The translations under genes and the position numbers were made by a program. Below are positions 7,667 through 15,250 of a DNA stretch of 24,709 nucleotides, in pieces. The stretch is from JBKQHQ01 sp052148715 (lineage in GTDB: Bacteria; Pseudomonadota; Alphaproteobacteria; Rhizobiales; Xanthobacteraceae): the NCBI GenBank assembly GCA_052148715.1, contig JBKQHQ010000264.1:1-24709 (forward strand), in the 5' to 3' direction. The notes beneath the pieces were generated by a model, which did no database searches, was not told where the DNA came from, and worked only from the letters and a program-made list of their open reading frames with translations. How positions within the stretch are numbered: position 1 is the stretch's first letter; each line of letters starts with the position of its first letter.

Positions 7667-7843
7667 CCGGCGCCAACAGGCCGAAACGGGGCGGGCTGCC
7701 CATTCCCGCGGGCGTCGGGGAATCCGCCCTACTGACTAGCCAAGGGCTCCGCCCTTGATATCCCTTGCGCCCGGGCGTGACGAGGGGCCGAGGAGTCCAC
7801 CCCCAAACGAGAACAAAATTCGCGTTAGCGGCACCATAACGGT
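7667..7843. other. Intergenic stretch with short hairpin, no gene seen
   Basis: This stretch between the toxin stop and the dehydrogenase promoter contains no convincing coding frame. A 6 bp stem (CAAGGG at 7741-7746, CCCTTG at 7752-7757, loop CTCCG) could end transcription of the toxin-antitoxin pair, although no T-run follows. The surrounding blocks have the look of a dispersed non-coding repeat, but no second copy is in this window to prove it. Confidence 0.3.
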
Positions 7844-8134
7844 CTAATCGCCATCTCCCTGCCATGGACGCCGCCGGGCATCGCGGACGTGCACAATCCA
7901 CACTTCTTCGCGCTCGATGCGATAGTACACTTTATAAGGACGGCGCGGCACGATCAGTTCGTATATGCCCACCCTGTTCGTCACCTGCCCAAGGCGCGGA
8001 TGCAAAACAAGGCTTCGGATCGCACTGTTGATCGCGCGCATCACATTGCGCGCACCACGCGGGTTTCGCTTCTCAAGGTAATCGAAAATTGCCTCGCGCT
8101 CCGCGAACGCACGCCGCGAATATCGAATCCTCAT
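7844..8134 (-). CDS. Type II toxin of the RelE/ParE family
   Basis: The predicted protein is a 96 aa basic toxin with the ParE/RelE fold. The sequence starts MRIRYSRRAFAERE and continues with IFDYLEKRNPRGARNVMRAI (a two-helix hairpin). The signature strand pattern follows: LVLHPRLGQ, then IYELIVPRRPYKVYYRIE and VWIVHVRDARRRPW (about 78-91). ParE members poison DNA gyrase and RelE members cleave ribosome-bound mRNA. The R-x-x-x-Y-K-V-Y-Y-R pattern and the HVRDARR end are shared by both groups, so the target is open. The gene overlaps the upstream antitoxin by 4 bp (ATGA), the classic coupling of antitoxin-first modules. Confidence 0.9.
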   Translation of the reverse strand: MRIRYSRRAFAEREAIFDYLEKRNPRGARNVMRAINSAIRSLVLHPRLGQVTNRVGIYELIVPRRPYKVYYRIEREEVWIVHVRDARRRPWQGDGD

Positions 8135-8358
8135 ATGCCGCGGCGCTTGTCAGCCTCAGCTACGACTTCATCGGGAACGAATTCGCCTCGCTCAGCCTGC
8201 GCCAGCCCTTCCTCAACAGCCGCGCGCGTTTCGTCATCCAGATGGACGACGGCCACCTCCTCGCCGGTAAGGGACAGGAGAGCCTTGGCGAGGGCGTCCT
8301 GATCTTCAGCCGAAAGCTCGCGGACTTTCTCGATCGCGCGTTCGAGCAATTTTGTCAT
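8131..8358 (-). CDS. Antitoxin partner of the RelE/ParE toxin
   Basis: This small acidic protein (75 aa) immediately precedes the toxin gene. The N-terminal half (LLERAIEKVRELSAEDQDALAKALLSL) is an amphipathic helix pair. The C-terminal half (DDETRAAVEEGLAQAERGEFVPDEVVAEADKRRG) matches the common tail of RelB/ParD-like antitoxins that wraps the toxin, with R-A-A-x-E-E-G-L-A-Q-A followed by R-G-E-F-V. A dedicated DNA-binding motif is not obvious, though such antitoxins usually repress their own promoter. The start codon ATG lies 73 bp past the end of the EamA-type gene. A hairpin between them suggests the module is transcribed separately. Confidence 0.85.
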   Translation of the reverse strand: MTKLLERAIEKVRELSAEDQDALAKALLSLTGEEVAVVHLDDETRAAVEEGLAQAERGEFVPDEVVAEADKRRGI

Positions 8359-8402
8359 GGCAGCTACTTTATCACGCTGCCTCTCTTCCGCAAATCCGCT
8401 CG

Positions 8403-8424
8403 GGCCTCGTCAACGGACGAGGCC
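8403..8424 (-). terminator. Strong hairpin after the EamA-type transporter gene
   Basis: A perfect 9 bp stem (GGCCTCGTC at 8403-8411 and GACGAGGCC at 8416-8424) with a 4 nt loop lies 8 bp beyond the transporter stop codon. Its position just after the gene supports a terminator insulating the toxin-antitoxin module. There is no T-run on the minus strand. Confidence 0.55.
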
Positions 8425-8431
8425 TGCCCCA

Positions 8432-9316
8432 TCAATTCCGCCGCCGAACCGTTTCGCGGTGCAGAATATACAGGCCCGAGGCCACCACGATGCCGGCCCC
8501 CGCCAGCGTCCACCCGTTCGGCACGTCGGCGAACACGAAATACCCAAGCGCCACCGCCCAAATGAGCTGAGTATAGATGAATGGGGACAGCAGCGCGGCA
8601 GGCGCCAGCCGGTGGCCGGCGATCAACAGATAATGGCCGAAGCTGCCGAGCGCGCCGACGACGACCATCAGCACGATCAGCAACGGCTCGGAGGGCGTAG
8701 TCCACACGAACGGAACGACCGGCGCCATCACCAGCGCGCCGGTCAGGTTGGAATAGAACAGCGTCGTCTCGTTGGAATCGGTGCGCGACAGTGCACGCGT
8801 CGAAATAGCGTAGAATGCGTAGCAAACAGCGCCCGCGAGCGAGAGCAAGGCGGCCGGGTGTATGCCTCCGGCGCCCGGACGCGTCACCACCACGACGCCA
8901 AGGAAACCCGCACCGATCGCGATCCACCGGCGCCAGCCGACCCATTCGCCGAGCAGCGGGCCTGATAACGCCGCCACGAAGAATGGCGTCGAGAATGCAA
9001 TCGACATGGTCTGGTCGAGCTGCAGGTACCGCAGTGCCAGGAAATTGAGCCAAGTCGAGCCGAACAACAACGCTCCGCGCCCCACCTGCAGCAGCGGCCG
9101 CGAGGTTCGCACGAGGCCCGGATGGGTCAGCGGGTTGAAGAGGACGAGCGCCAACAAGAGCGCGAAGGTGTAGCGTGCCCAGACGACTTGAAGCGTATCC
9201 ATATGGTGGTTGAGAATTTTTGCGGTGGTGTCGAGGCAGGAGAAGGACGCGACCGCCCCGCACATGAGCGCAATGCCGATGAGCCGTTGCCGGCGCTCAT
9301 GCGCTTCATCGCTCAT
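8432..9316 (-). CDS. EamA/DMT-family membrane transporter
   Basis: This is an inner-membrane protein of the drug/metabolite transporter superfamily (294 aa). It has about ten hydrophobic segments arranged as two EamA repeats. The first runs from IGIALMCGAVASFSCLDTTAKIL (about 12-34) through IAIGAGFLGVVVVTRP. The second starts at PAALLSLAGAVCYAFYAISTRALSR and ends at GAGIVVASGLYIL. Typical landmarks are ARYTFALLLAL, the STPFFVAALS segment and FIYTQLIWAVALGYFVFADVP. Family members export metabolites, amino acids or drugs, and the substrate here is unknown. The ATG at 9316 was chosen. A TTG 15 bp upstream in the same frame is possible but has no better ribosome site. It follows the ABC permease gene by 36 bp, so it could be the third gene of that unit. 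Confidence 0.92.
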   Translation of the reverse strand: MSDEAHERRQRLIGIALMCGAVASFSCLDTTAKILNHHMDTLQVVWARYTFALLLALVLFNPLTHPGLVRTSRPLLQVGRGALLFGSTWLNFLALRYLQLDQTMSIAFSTPFFVAALSGPLLGEWVGWRRWIAIGAGFLGVVVVTRPGAGGIHPAALLSLAGAVCYAFYAISTRALSRTDSNETTLFYSNLTGALVMAPVVPFVWTTPSEPLLIVLMVVVGALGSFGHYLLIAGHRLAPAALLSPFIYTQLIWAVALGYFVFADVPNGWTLAGAGIVVASGLYILHRETVRRRN

Positions 9317-9352
9317 GCGCACGCTCTGCAACGGTCGAGGCTGCGCAATCGC

Positions 9353-10183
9353 TCACCGCTCCGGCGCCAGCGCGCTCTCATGCCACCGCCGCAAGATCAA
9401 TTGGGAAACGAGCGACAGCGCGACGAAGATGACGATGCCGGTAATCGATAGGAGCAGCAGCGCGGCGAACATTCTGGGAATGTTGAGCCGGTAGCCCGAT
9501 TCGGCAATGCGGTAGGCAAGCCCCGATCCGGCCCCAGCCGAGCCTGCGGCAATCTCTGCGACAACCGCGCCGATCAGCGACAATCCGCCGGCGATGCGTA
9601 CGCCGCCGAGCATGTAGGGCAGCGCCGCCGGAAGTTTCAGCCGCCACAGCAGCTCCATGCGCGAGGCGCGGTAAAGCCGGAATAGATCGAGCAGCCCGCG
9701 GTCGACGGAATTCAGACCGAGGGTGGTGTTCGCGAGAACCGGGAAGAACGCAACGATCCAGGCACAGGCGAGCACCGCCGCCTCTTGCGGCAGGTAGATC
9801 AAGAGCAACGGCGCGACGGCGACGATCGGCGTCACCTGCAGGATCACGGCATAGGGGTAGAGCGAGTATTCCAGTAGCCGTGACTGGTTGAACAAAACCG
9901 CGAGACCGACACCGCCGGCGACTGCCAGCAGCAAGCCTTCGAGCGTGATCGTCAGCGTGACGAGGAGTGAATCCCACAGAATGGACCGATCGGCGACGAG
10001 CGTCGCGAATACGAGCCCGGGGGACGGAAGCACGTACGGCGGAATCTCCTCGAGTCGCACCACGAGGTCCCAGCCGAAAACTCCGAGCGCAAGCATGGCG
10101 ATCGGCAGGATGACGCGCAAAAGCCGGTCGGGCCGGGCGGGCTCGCGCATCACGGCTTGCGATTGCTCCTGATCCCGGATCAT
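9353..10183 (-). CDS. ABC transporter permease, SsuC/TauC-type (nitrate/sulfonate/hydroxymethylpyrimidine family)
   Basis: This is the inner-membrane permease of a binding-protein-dependent ABC importer. The 276 aa chain begins MIRDQEQSQ and has about six membrane segments (for example 21-42, 70-97, 108-131, 135-156, 198-214, 236-262). The cytoplasmic EAA loop, which docks to the ATPase, is seen at about 171-197 (YRASRMELLWRLKLPAALPY then GGVRI). The start ATG shares one base with the stop of the ATPase gene (TGATG), so the two are coupled. The SsuC/TauC/ThiX group imports sulfonates, taurine, nitrate or pyrimidine precursors. No binding-protein gene is in this operon. An orphan NMT1/THI5-like binding protein of the right class is encoded 5 kb away (15251-16261). 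Confidence 0.93.
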   Translation of the reverse strand: MIRDQEQSQAVMREPARPDRLLRVILPIAMLALGVFGWDLVVRLEEIPPYVLPSPGLVFATLVADRSILWDSLLVTLTITLEGLLLAVAGGVGLAVLFNQSRLLEYSLYPYAVILQVTPIVAVAPLLLIYLPQEAAVLACAWIVAFFPVLANTTLGLNSVDRGLLDLFRLYRASRMELLWRLKLPAALPYMLGGVRIAGGLSLIGAVVAEIAAGSAGAGSGLAYRIAESGYRLNIPRMFAALLLLSITGIVIFVALSLVSQLILRRWHESALAPER

Positions 10184-10989
10184 CACGCGCCCTGCGCCAT
10201 GGCCCGGCCGAGCGTCTGGGACACCAACCGGCACAAGCCCGCATAGTCGGCCGAGGTGCGAAAGCTCTCGTCACGCGGATAGGGAGCCTCGATGCGAAGC
10301 TCGGACGCGACCCGGCCCGGCCGCGCCGTCATCACGACGATGCGGCTCGACAGATAGACCGACTCGAACACCGAGTGGGTGACGAACACCACCGTCTTGC
10401 CGAGCGCCTGCCACAGCGTGAGCAAATCATTGTTGAGCCGAAAGCGGGTGATCTCGTCGAGCGCGGCAAACGGCTCGTCCATCAGGAGGAGGTTAGGCTC
10501 CGTGACTAGCGCGCGCGCGATCGAGACCCGCATGCGCATTCCCCCAGACAACTCGCGCGGATAGGCCGTGCCGAACTCCTGCAGCCCGACCCGGGAGAGC
10601 GCTGCGTCGACGCGCGGCCCCATGTCCGACCCCGTGTGCAGGAGGTTAAGCGGCAAGGCGACATTGCCGGCGACCGTCGCCCACGGCATGAGGGTGGGCT
10701 CCTGAAACACGAAGCCAACCCGGCCCGCGTTACCATCGGCCGCTCCTTGGGGCCATTCCACGGCCCCCCGCGTCGGCTCGCTCAGTCCGGCGATGATCCG
10801 CAGCGCCGTCGATTTGCCGCACCCGGACGGGCCGAGCAGGGTGACGAACTCGCCCGCCCGTACCGTAAGATCGAAGCCGTCGAGCCCGGCCACGCCATTG
10901 GCAAAGGTCTTGCCGACGCCGCGCAACGCGACCAGCACGCCCGATCCGGCCGCAACGCGCGCTCCCCTCGTGAAACCGAGATTCGTCAC
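10183..10989 (-). CDS. ABC transporter ATP-binding protein, SsuB/TauB-type
   Basis: This is the cytoplasmic ATPase that energises the downstream permease (268 aa). All nucleotide-site motifs are intact: Walker A GPSGCGKST (53-61), Q-loop FQEPTLMPW (Gln96), signature LSGGM (147-151), Walker B LLLMDEPFAALD (167-178) and the switch His205 in FVTHSVFES. The FQEPTLMPW and THSVFESVYLSSRIVVM blocks are characteristic of the nitrate/sulfonate/taurine importer ATPases. The start is GTG at 10989, since no ATG gives a full N-terminus; a nearby ATG in another frame reaches a stop after five codons. It is the first gene of the unit, and the 227 bp upstream region is shared with the divergent Bug-type gene. 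Confidence 0.94.
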   Translation of the reverse strand: MTNLGFTRGARVAAGSGVLVALRGVGKTFANGVAGLDGFDLTVRAGEFVTLLGPSGCGKSTALRIIAGLSEPTRGAVEWPQGAADGNAGRVGFVFQEPTLMPWATVAGNVALPLNLLHTGSDMGPRVDAALSRVGLQEFGTAYPRELSGGMRMRVSIARALVTEPNLLLMDEPFAALDEITRFRLNNDLLTLWQALGKTVVFVTHSVFESVYLSSRIVVMTARPGRVASELRIEAPYPRDESFRTSADYAGLCRLVSQTLGRAMAQGA

Positions 10990-11216
10990 CGTGGCTTCGC
11001 CATTGATTACTCAACCCCCGCCCGGCCGCGATCAATGGCGGCAGCACGTCATAGCGGTTAATTACCCGTTGGACAGCCAGGCTGGACTCGGCGAGCCTCG
11101 GCGAACCCGCTATGGCGTAACGGTGCAGTCCGGGCGTCGCCGCGGCTTTCGTTCGCGCTCGCCCCATCCTAAGGTGAATGCCGTTGACCATGAGATTTCT
11201 AGCCGAGGCGAGAACC
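10990..11216. promoter_or_regulatory. Divergent intergenic region between ABC ATPase and Bug-type binding protein genes
   Basis: This 227 bp non-coding region must hold promoters for both divergent genes. Visible structure includes an 8 bp inverted repeat, CATAGCGG (11050-11057) and CCGCTATG (11107-11114), 49 bp apart. Between the arms are a small palindrome CAGCCAGGCTG and a tandem CTCGGCGA repeat. These could be regulator sites, perhaps for the nearby LysR protein, but no canonical T-N11-A box was clearly identified. Confidence 0.35.
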
Positions 11217-12206
11217 ATGAAAGCGACCCCCGCAAAGCGTTTTCTGCTGGGCGCGGCCTTCGCGTTGGCCGCGCTCCTCCGCAGCACGCTCGCCGACGCG
11301 GAAACCTATCCGAGCCGCCCCATCACCGTGATCGTCCCCTTCGCCGCTGGCAGCGCGAGCGATGTGGTAACGCGAATCTTGGCCGACCGGATGAGCAAGT
11401 CGATGGGCCAGCCGATCATCATCGACAACCGTCCCGGCGCCGGTGGCGACACCGGCACGGCGGCGGCGACCAAGGCCGTCCCGGATGGCTATACGTTGGT
11501 CGCGTCGGGTACCGGGCCGGTCGCCGCCAATAAGACGCTCTATCGCGATCTCGGCTACGACCCGGAGAAGGATCTCGAGACGGTTTCGCCATTCGCGGTC
11601 TTCACGATCGTCGTCGCGGCGAGCACCAAGCTGCCGGTGCGCTCGCTCGCAGAGCTGATCGCCTACGCCAAGGCGCATCCGAACGAGCTCAACTATGGCT
11701 CGGTCGGTATCGGCAGCTCGCAGCATCTTTCCGGTGTCTATTTCGAGCAGGTCGCGGGCGTGAAGCTTACCCATGTGCCGTATCGGAATATCGGGCAATA
11801 CACGACGGACATGATCGCCGGCACGGTGCCACTCGGCTTCCAATGGCTTCCGAACGTCGCAGGGGCGCTCAACGGCGGCGGTGCCAAAGCGTTGGCGGTC
11901 GCCGGCAAGAGCCGGTTGGCTGCGTTGCCGGCAGTGCCGACGACTGCGGAGGCGGGGCTCCCCGCTTACGAAGCTTCCGGCTGGTTCGCCATGCTGGCCC
12001 CGCGCGATACGCCAACACCGATCATGACCAAGCTCAATCAGGAACTCGCCGCGGCGATCGCCGATCCGACCGTGCGCGACCGCTTCCAGCAGCAAGGCGC
12101 GGAACCGATGGCCGTCTCGCTCGATGACGCGGCTAAATTCATTTCCGCCGAAACCGTGAAGTGGCGCGAGATCATAACCAAAGCCGGCATCCCGTTGATT
12201 GAATGA
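11217..12206 (+). CDS. Bug/TctC-family periplasmic solute-binding protein (tripartite tricarboxylate transporter type)
   Basis: This periplasmic binding protein of the Bug family captures carboxylates or other small acids for a TctAB membrane pair, or acts as a sensor. The 329 aa precursor has a signal peptide (about 1-28: basic start MKATPAKR, hydrophobic core, cleavage near LADA). Family landmarks follow: YPSRPITVIVPFAAGSASD (about 31-49), ADRMSKSMGQPIIIDNRPGAGG (about 55-76), DGYTLV, and HVPYRN near the middle. The C-terminal end has the usual AAIADPTVRDRFQQQGAEP block. The ATG at 11217 was chosen because it begins a proper signal peptide and is preceded by GAGGCGAG. No TctA or TctB gene is adjacent, so it is an orphan, a frequent situation in this family. 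It converges on a LysR regulator gene, which is a likely controller. Confidence 0.93.
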   Translation: MKATPAKRFLLGAAFALAALLRSTLADAETYPSRPITVIVPFAAGSASDVVTRILADRMSKSMGQPIIIDNRPGAGGDTGTAAATKAVPDGYTLVASGTGPVAANKTLYRDLGYDPEKDLETVSPFAVFTIVVAASTKLPVRSLAELIAYAKAHPNELNYGSVGIGSSQHLSGVYFEQVAGVKLTHVPYRNIGQYTTDMIAGTVPLGFQWLPNVAGALNGGGAKALAVAGKSRLAALPAVPTTAEAGLPAYEASGWFAMLAPRDTPTPIMTKLNQELAAAIADPTVRDRFQQQGAEPMAVSLDDAAKFISAETVKWREIITKAGIPLIE

Positions 12207-12216
12207 CGTGTCAGCA

Positions 12217-12239
12217 GTCAGGACTTATTGAGTCCTGAC
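12217..12239. terminator. Bidirectional hairpin between convergent Bug-type and LysR genes
   Basis: A perfect 9 bp stem (GTCAGGACT at 12217-12225, AGTCCTGAC at 12231-12239) with loop TATTG lies 10 bp after the binding-protein stop. It includes the LysR stop codon and its last codons. The position suits a shared terminator for converging transcripts, although neither strand has a clear T-run. Confidence 0.5.
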
Positions 12240-13213
12240 ACCTGATTCTTGACTGCCGACTTCCGATTGCCGATGTGCTCGCGCAGCATGATCGCGGGGC
12301 CGGCGCGGTCCTCGGCTGGAACGCCCGTCCGCGCCAAGCGGCGAGCGATGGTGACGAAGTTTCGCACGGCCGGGGAGCAGTCATCACGCCGATACGCGAG
12401 GCTGATCGGCGCACGCAACCCATTCCCCTCTAAGGGCACATAACCCGTCCCGTCGATATGAAGCCGGTTGATCGAGTGCGGAACAATGGCGACGCCATAG
12501 CCGGCCCCGACCATCAGGACGCTCGCCACCAGGTGCGGAGTTTCCTGTCCGCGGATTGGGGAAAACCCGGCGCGGCGGCAGGCCTCCGTGATCGAGTCGT
12601 GGAAGCCGGGACCGAGCGCACGCGGGGTCATAATGAACGTTTCCTTGGCAAGCGCGGCGAGCGGCACCGAAGGGAGGCCCAAAAGCGGATGTCCCGCCGG
12701 CAACACGACCAGCATGTCCTCTTCGAGGAGCAGTTCCAGCGCGAGACCACGCTGGTCGCTGATAGGCGGGCGGATGACGGCGAGATCGATGTCGCCGGCA
12801 TGCAGCCGCGCGATCAATAACGGGGTGTTGCTCTCTTCCGGCGAGAGCACGACCTCAGGATATCGCTTCCGGTACTCCCGCACAATGGCGCCGATGAGTG
12901 GATGGAAGTAGGTCCCCGCGGTGGTGCCTGCCTTGATCTCCCCGGTTTCGCCGCGGGCGCGACGCCGCACGCTGGTCATGGCGTGGTCGACCTGCCGCAA
13001 GATCTCGCGCGCCTCCTGCAACAACAGCTTTCCCGCCCCGGTCAGCTCGACCCCGCGGGTCAGTCGACGGAACAAACGCGTACCCGCTTCCTCTTCCAAT
13101 TGCTGGATTTGCCGGCTCAGCGGCGGCTGCTGCATGCCAAGACGCGCCGCCGCACGCGTGAAATTGCGCTCCTCGGCGACCGCAACGAAGTAACGGAGCG
13201 AGCGAAGTTCCAT
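12218..13213 (-). CDS. LysR-family transcriptional regulator
   Basis: This is a LysR-type DNA-binding regulator (331 aa). The N-terminal winged helix-turn-helix is clear, from MELRSLRYFVAVAEERNFTR to AAARLGMQQPPLSRQIQQLE and LFRRLTRGVELTGAG (about 1-62). A coiled linker and the effector-binding domain follow, with the second-lobe landmarks HPLLGLPSVPLAALAKETFI and VGAGYGVAIVPHSI. The start MELRSLRYF is the family norm; the longer open frame upstream was rejected. The last ~20 residues (after LREHIGNRKS) look like read-through into intergenic sequence, and the stop codon lies inside the shared hairpin. It converges with the Bug-type gene. Effector and targets are unknown, but aromatic or carboxylate catabolism is usual for LysR/Bug neighbourhoods. 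Confidence 0.94.
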   Translation of the reverse strand: MELRSLRYFVAVAEERNFTRAAARLGMQQPPLSRQIQQLEEEAGTRLFRRLTRGVELTGAGKLLLQEAREILRQVDHAMTSVRRRARGETGEIKAGTTAGTYFHPLIGAIVREYRKRYPEVVLSPEESNTPLLIARLHAGDIDLAVIRPPISDQRGLALELLLEEDMLVVLPAGHPLLGLPSVPLAALAKETFIMTPRALGPGFHDSITEACRRAGFSPIRGQETPHLVASVLMVGAGYGVAIVPHSINRLHIDGTGYVPLEGNGLRAPISLAYRRDDCSPAVRNFVTIARRLARTGVPAEDRAGPAIMLREHIGNRKSAVKNQVSGLNKS

Positions 13214-13504
13214 CGGCCAGCCATCCGTAAAGCGGTGGGCCTCAGCCAGCCGGCCATGACCTTTCTTGCTGTGATGCGCGGCCGCTGTTGTCTGCAACCG
13301 ACAGCATATTCGCAAAGTATCGAAGACGCCACATCCATGTATTGGACGATCGCTGCTTCGAGTCCCATCTCGGCCGGGACAGGGGATGACGCTTGTACGG
13401 GCGTCGCGACGCTTCCGCCGAGAGCTTGGCGAGGCACCTGATCGCGCCGGCATTAGCGCAATCTGGCCGGCATTGCCGTCACCTCACCGATTGGATCTGT
13501 TGGG
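13214..13504. promoter_or_regulatory. Divergent intergenic region upstream of LysR and RHH genes
   Basis: This 291 bp region separates two divergent regulator genes and should contain both promoters. No open frame here looks like a real protein. I could not identify a convincing -35/-10 pair, a strong dyad or an RNA structure in it. Confidence 0.3.
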
Positions 13505-13762
13505 ATGAAGTCGCTTATCGTCAAGCATTCCATTGTTATCAAGGGTCGCCGGACAACCATCGGAATCGAAGAGGCATTTTGGCGGTCGTTGAAGCAGATT
13601 GCCCGGGAGCGCAGGGTCACCTTGACCCTGCTCATCTCCACCATCGAGGTGGAGCGGAATACCGCGAATTTGGCCTCGGCGCTGCGACTGTTTGTGCTCG
13701 ATCACTATCGAGAAGTTGCCAGGCAAGCGACGCAAGGCCCCAATTGGCCGCTCATCGGATGA
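13505..13762 (+). CDS. Ribbon-helix-helix domain protein (RHH_4-like)
   Basis: This small protein (85 aa) resembles the RHH_4 ribbon-helix-helix family common in alphaproteobacteria. The pattern is recognisable: VKHSIVIKGRRTTIGIEEAFWRSLKQIA (about 6-33) forms the DNA-contacting strand and first helix. RRVTLTLLISTIEVER and NLASALRLFVLDHYRE (about 52-67) complete the fold. Proteins of this family are presumed transcription factors, dimeric and cytosolic, with mostly unknown targets. The start MKSLIVKHSI matches the usual family N-terminus, although the ribosome site (GATCTGTTGGG) is weak. The last 11 bp overlap the end of the convergent EAL-domain gene. No antitoxin partner gene follows it. Confidence 0.88.
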   Translation: MKSLIVKHSIVIKGRRTTIGIEEAFWRSLKQIARERRVTLTLLISTIEVERNTANLASALRLFVLDHYREVARQATQGPNWPLIG

Positions 13763-15002
13763 GCGGTATTGCCGGCGCGTCGCCTACCAGGCCCGGCATC
13801 GACGGATCGACCGACGGCGACGGCGTGTGCGGGACCACGCGCGCCACGAGGAGCTCGGTCATTCGGTCTGCTGGAATGGGCGCGGCAAAATAGAACCCCT
13901 GTACATGCTCGCAGCCGGCCGAAACCAGCAATTCCGCCTGCCCGGCATTTTCCACTCCCTCGGCAATGCACTCGATGCCCAATTCCTTCGCCAGATGGAT
14001 CGCAGCGCGCACGACGGTCGCTTTGCGTGCATCGTCATTGATCCCCATGACCAGTTCTTGCGCGATCTTCAGCCGATTTACCGGATAGCTCGACAGATAG
14101 CTCAGCGAACAATAGCCGGTCCCAAAATCGTCGATCGCGATGCGCACGCCAAGCTTGCGCAGGCGTTCAAAAATGTCGCGGTGCTTCTTATTCACCTCGC
14201 ACAAGACCGACTCGGTCAGCTCGATCTCGACATCGGTTGGGTTCACGCCCCATTTTTCGAGGCTCGCCGCGATCCGGGCATCGACATCGGTAGCCGCCTT
14301 GAACTGCACGGCGGAAAAATTCACCGCGAGCACCGGCGGCGCGATGCCACGATCGCTCCATGACCGCATCTGCCGGCAAGCCTGGTCGAACGCCCATTCG
14401 CCGAGCGCGACGATGCTGCCGGTGCCTTCGGCAATGGCGATGAAAGCGGCCGGCGTCAAGAAACCGCGCGTCGGATGGTTCCAGCGCAATAGTGCTTCGA
14501 CGCCGATGATCCGTCCCGACACGACATCGACCTGCGGCTGATAGTAGAGCTCGAATTCGTTGCGCTCGAGCCCACGCAAGTGGTCGGAGATTGCCTCCCG
14601 CTCGGAAGCCTCGCGGTCAAGCTCGGCTGCGCCGAAGCGGACGCTATCCCTTTCATCCGCTCGCTGTGGAGCGAGAAGTGGCCGGCCGGCGCGACGCAGC
14701 TGCAGCACGACGGCTCCGCCAATCAGCAGGCTCGCGAACAGCGCAAGCCAAGCGAGGTCGCGGGCCGTCGTCCCGAGCGCGAACATGTGGTTTGGCGGCG
14801 CGGCAAAGCAATCATCGCGCTGCGTGGGGATATCCCAACTCCGCACGACAAACAATGCGCTGAGCGACCAAACCGCGCCAATGACCGCCGCGAAGACGAC
14901 CGGAAACAAGGCGCGCACCCGCTGCGGTCTCGCGTCCCGCGGCTCCCCGGCATGGCCGGCTGCGGCAAGGATGCGGCCGAGGCGCAGATGGAAGCGAGGC
15001 AT
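13752..15002 (-). CDS. Membrane-anchored EAL-domain protein, probable cyclic-di-GMP phosphodiesterase
   Basis: EAL proteins hydrolyse the second messenger cyclic-di-GMP to pGpG. The 416 aa chain has two membrane segments (about 31-53 and 83-101) around a short ~30-residue periplasmic loop, then a linker and a single EAL domain (about 136-385), with no GGDEF domain. Residues of the active site are present: EAL Glu169, Asn228 in VNFS, Glu261 in ELTES, Asp291-Asp292 in DDFGTGY, Lys312, Glu348 in AEGVE and Gln368 in QGF. One deviation is seen: the usual LKID motif reads LKIA (Ala314). The start MPRFHL is preceded by GAGGG 6 bp upstream, better than the ATG 12 bp earlier. It may link motility or biofilm to an unknown periplasmic or membrane signal. 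Activity is likely but not certain because of Ala314. Confidence 0.92.
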   Translation of the reverse strand: MPRFHLRLGRILAAAGHAGEPRDARPQRVRALFPVVFAAVIGAVWSLSALFVVRSWDIPTQRDDCFAAPPNHMFALGTTARDLAWLALFASLLIGGAVVLQLRRAGRPLLAPQRADERDSVRFGAAELDREASEREAISDHLRGLERNEFELYYQPQVDVVSGRIIGVEALLRWNHPTRGFLTPAAFIAIAEGTGSIVALGEWAFDQACRQMRSWSDRGIAPPVLAVNFSAVQFKAATDVDARIAASLEKWGVNPTDVEIELTESVLCEVNKKHRDIFERLRKLGVRIAIDDFGTGYCSLSYLSSYPVNRLKIAQELVMGINDDARKATVVRAAIHLAKELGIECIAEGVENAGQAELLVSAGCEHVQGFYFAAPIPADRMTELLVARVVPHTPSPSVDPSMPGLVGDAPAIPLIR

Positions 15003-15112
15003 GACGGCCCTCATCGATGGCAAGGAATGCCGGCTGTTGACCAAAAGCGAGCGTTGATGCCTCGGCCCCCGTAAGGGAGGTGCTAATGCGCGGTATCGAG
15101 TGGTGTGCATGT

Positions 15113-15135
15113 GGACGATTTTGCGCTAATCGTCC
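15113..15135. promoter_or_regulatory. Inverted repeat in the gap upstream of the EAL gene
   Basis: An 8 bp perfect dyad (GGACGATT at 15113-15120, AATCGTCC at 15128-15135, 7 nt spacer) lies about 111 bp before the EAL start and 116 bp after the binding-protein stop. It could be an operator for the EAL gene or a terminator for the operon behind it. The remaining ~248 bp gap shows nothing else convincing. Confidence 0.35.
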
Positions 15136-15250
15136 GTTGCTTGGTGCATGAATGTTGAACGCGCATGTATCCCGTTATGGGATTGGGCTCGTCGGGTCGC
15201 GGTCAGCAATACGATCAAGATGCCGCACGCGCATGCTGCGCTTTCAGTTC

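Noticed and set aside
7650..7901. 83-codon minus-strand frame in the toxin/dehydrogenase gap
   Set aside because: It overlaps the toxin gene, has no ribosome site and a low-information composition; more likely repeat or spacer DNA.
13214..13453. N-terminal extension of the LysR protein
   Set aside because: The conserved LysR start MELRSLRYF is at 13213; the extension has no family similarity.
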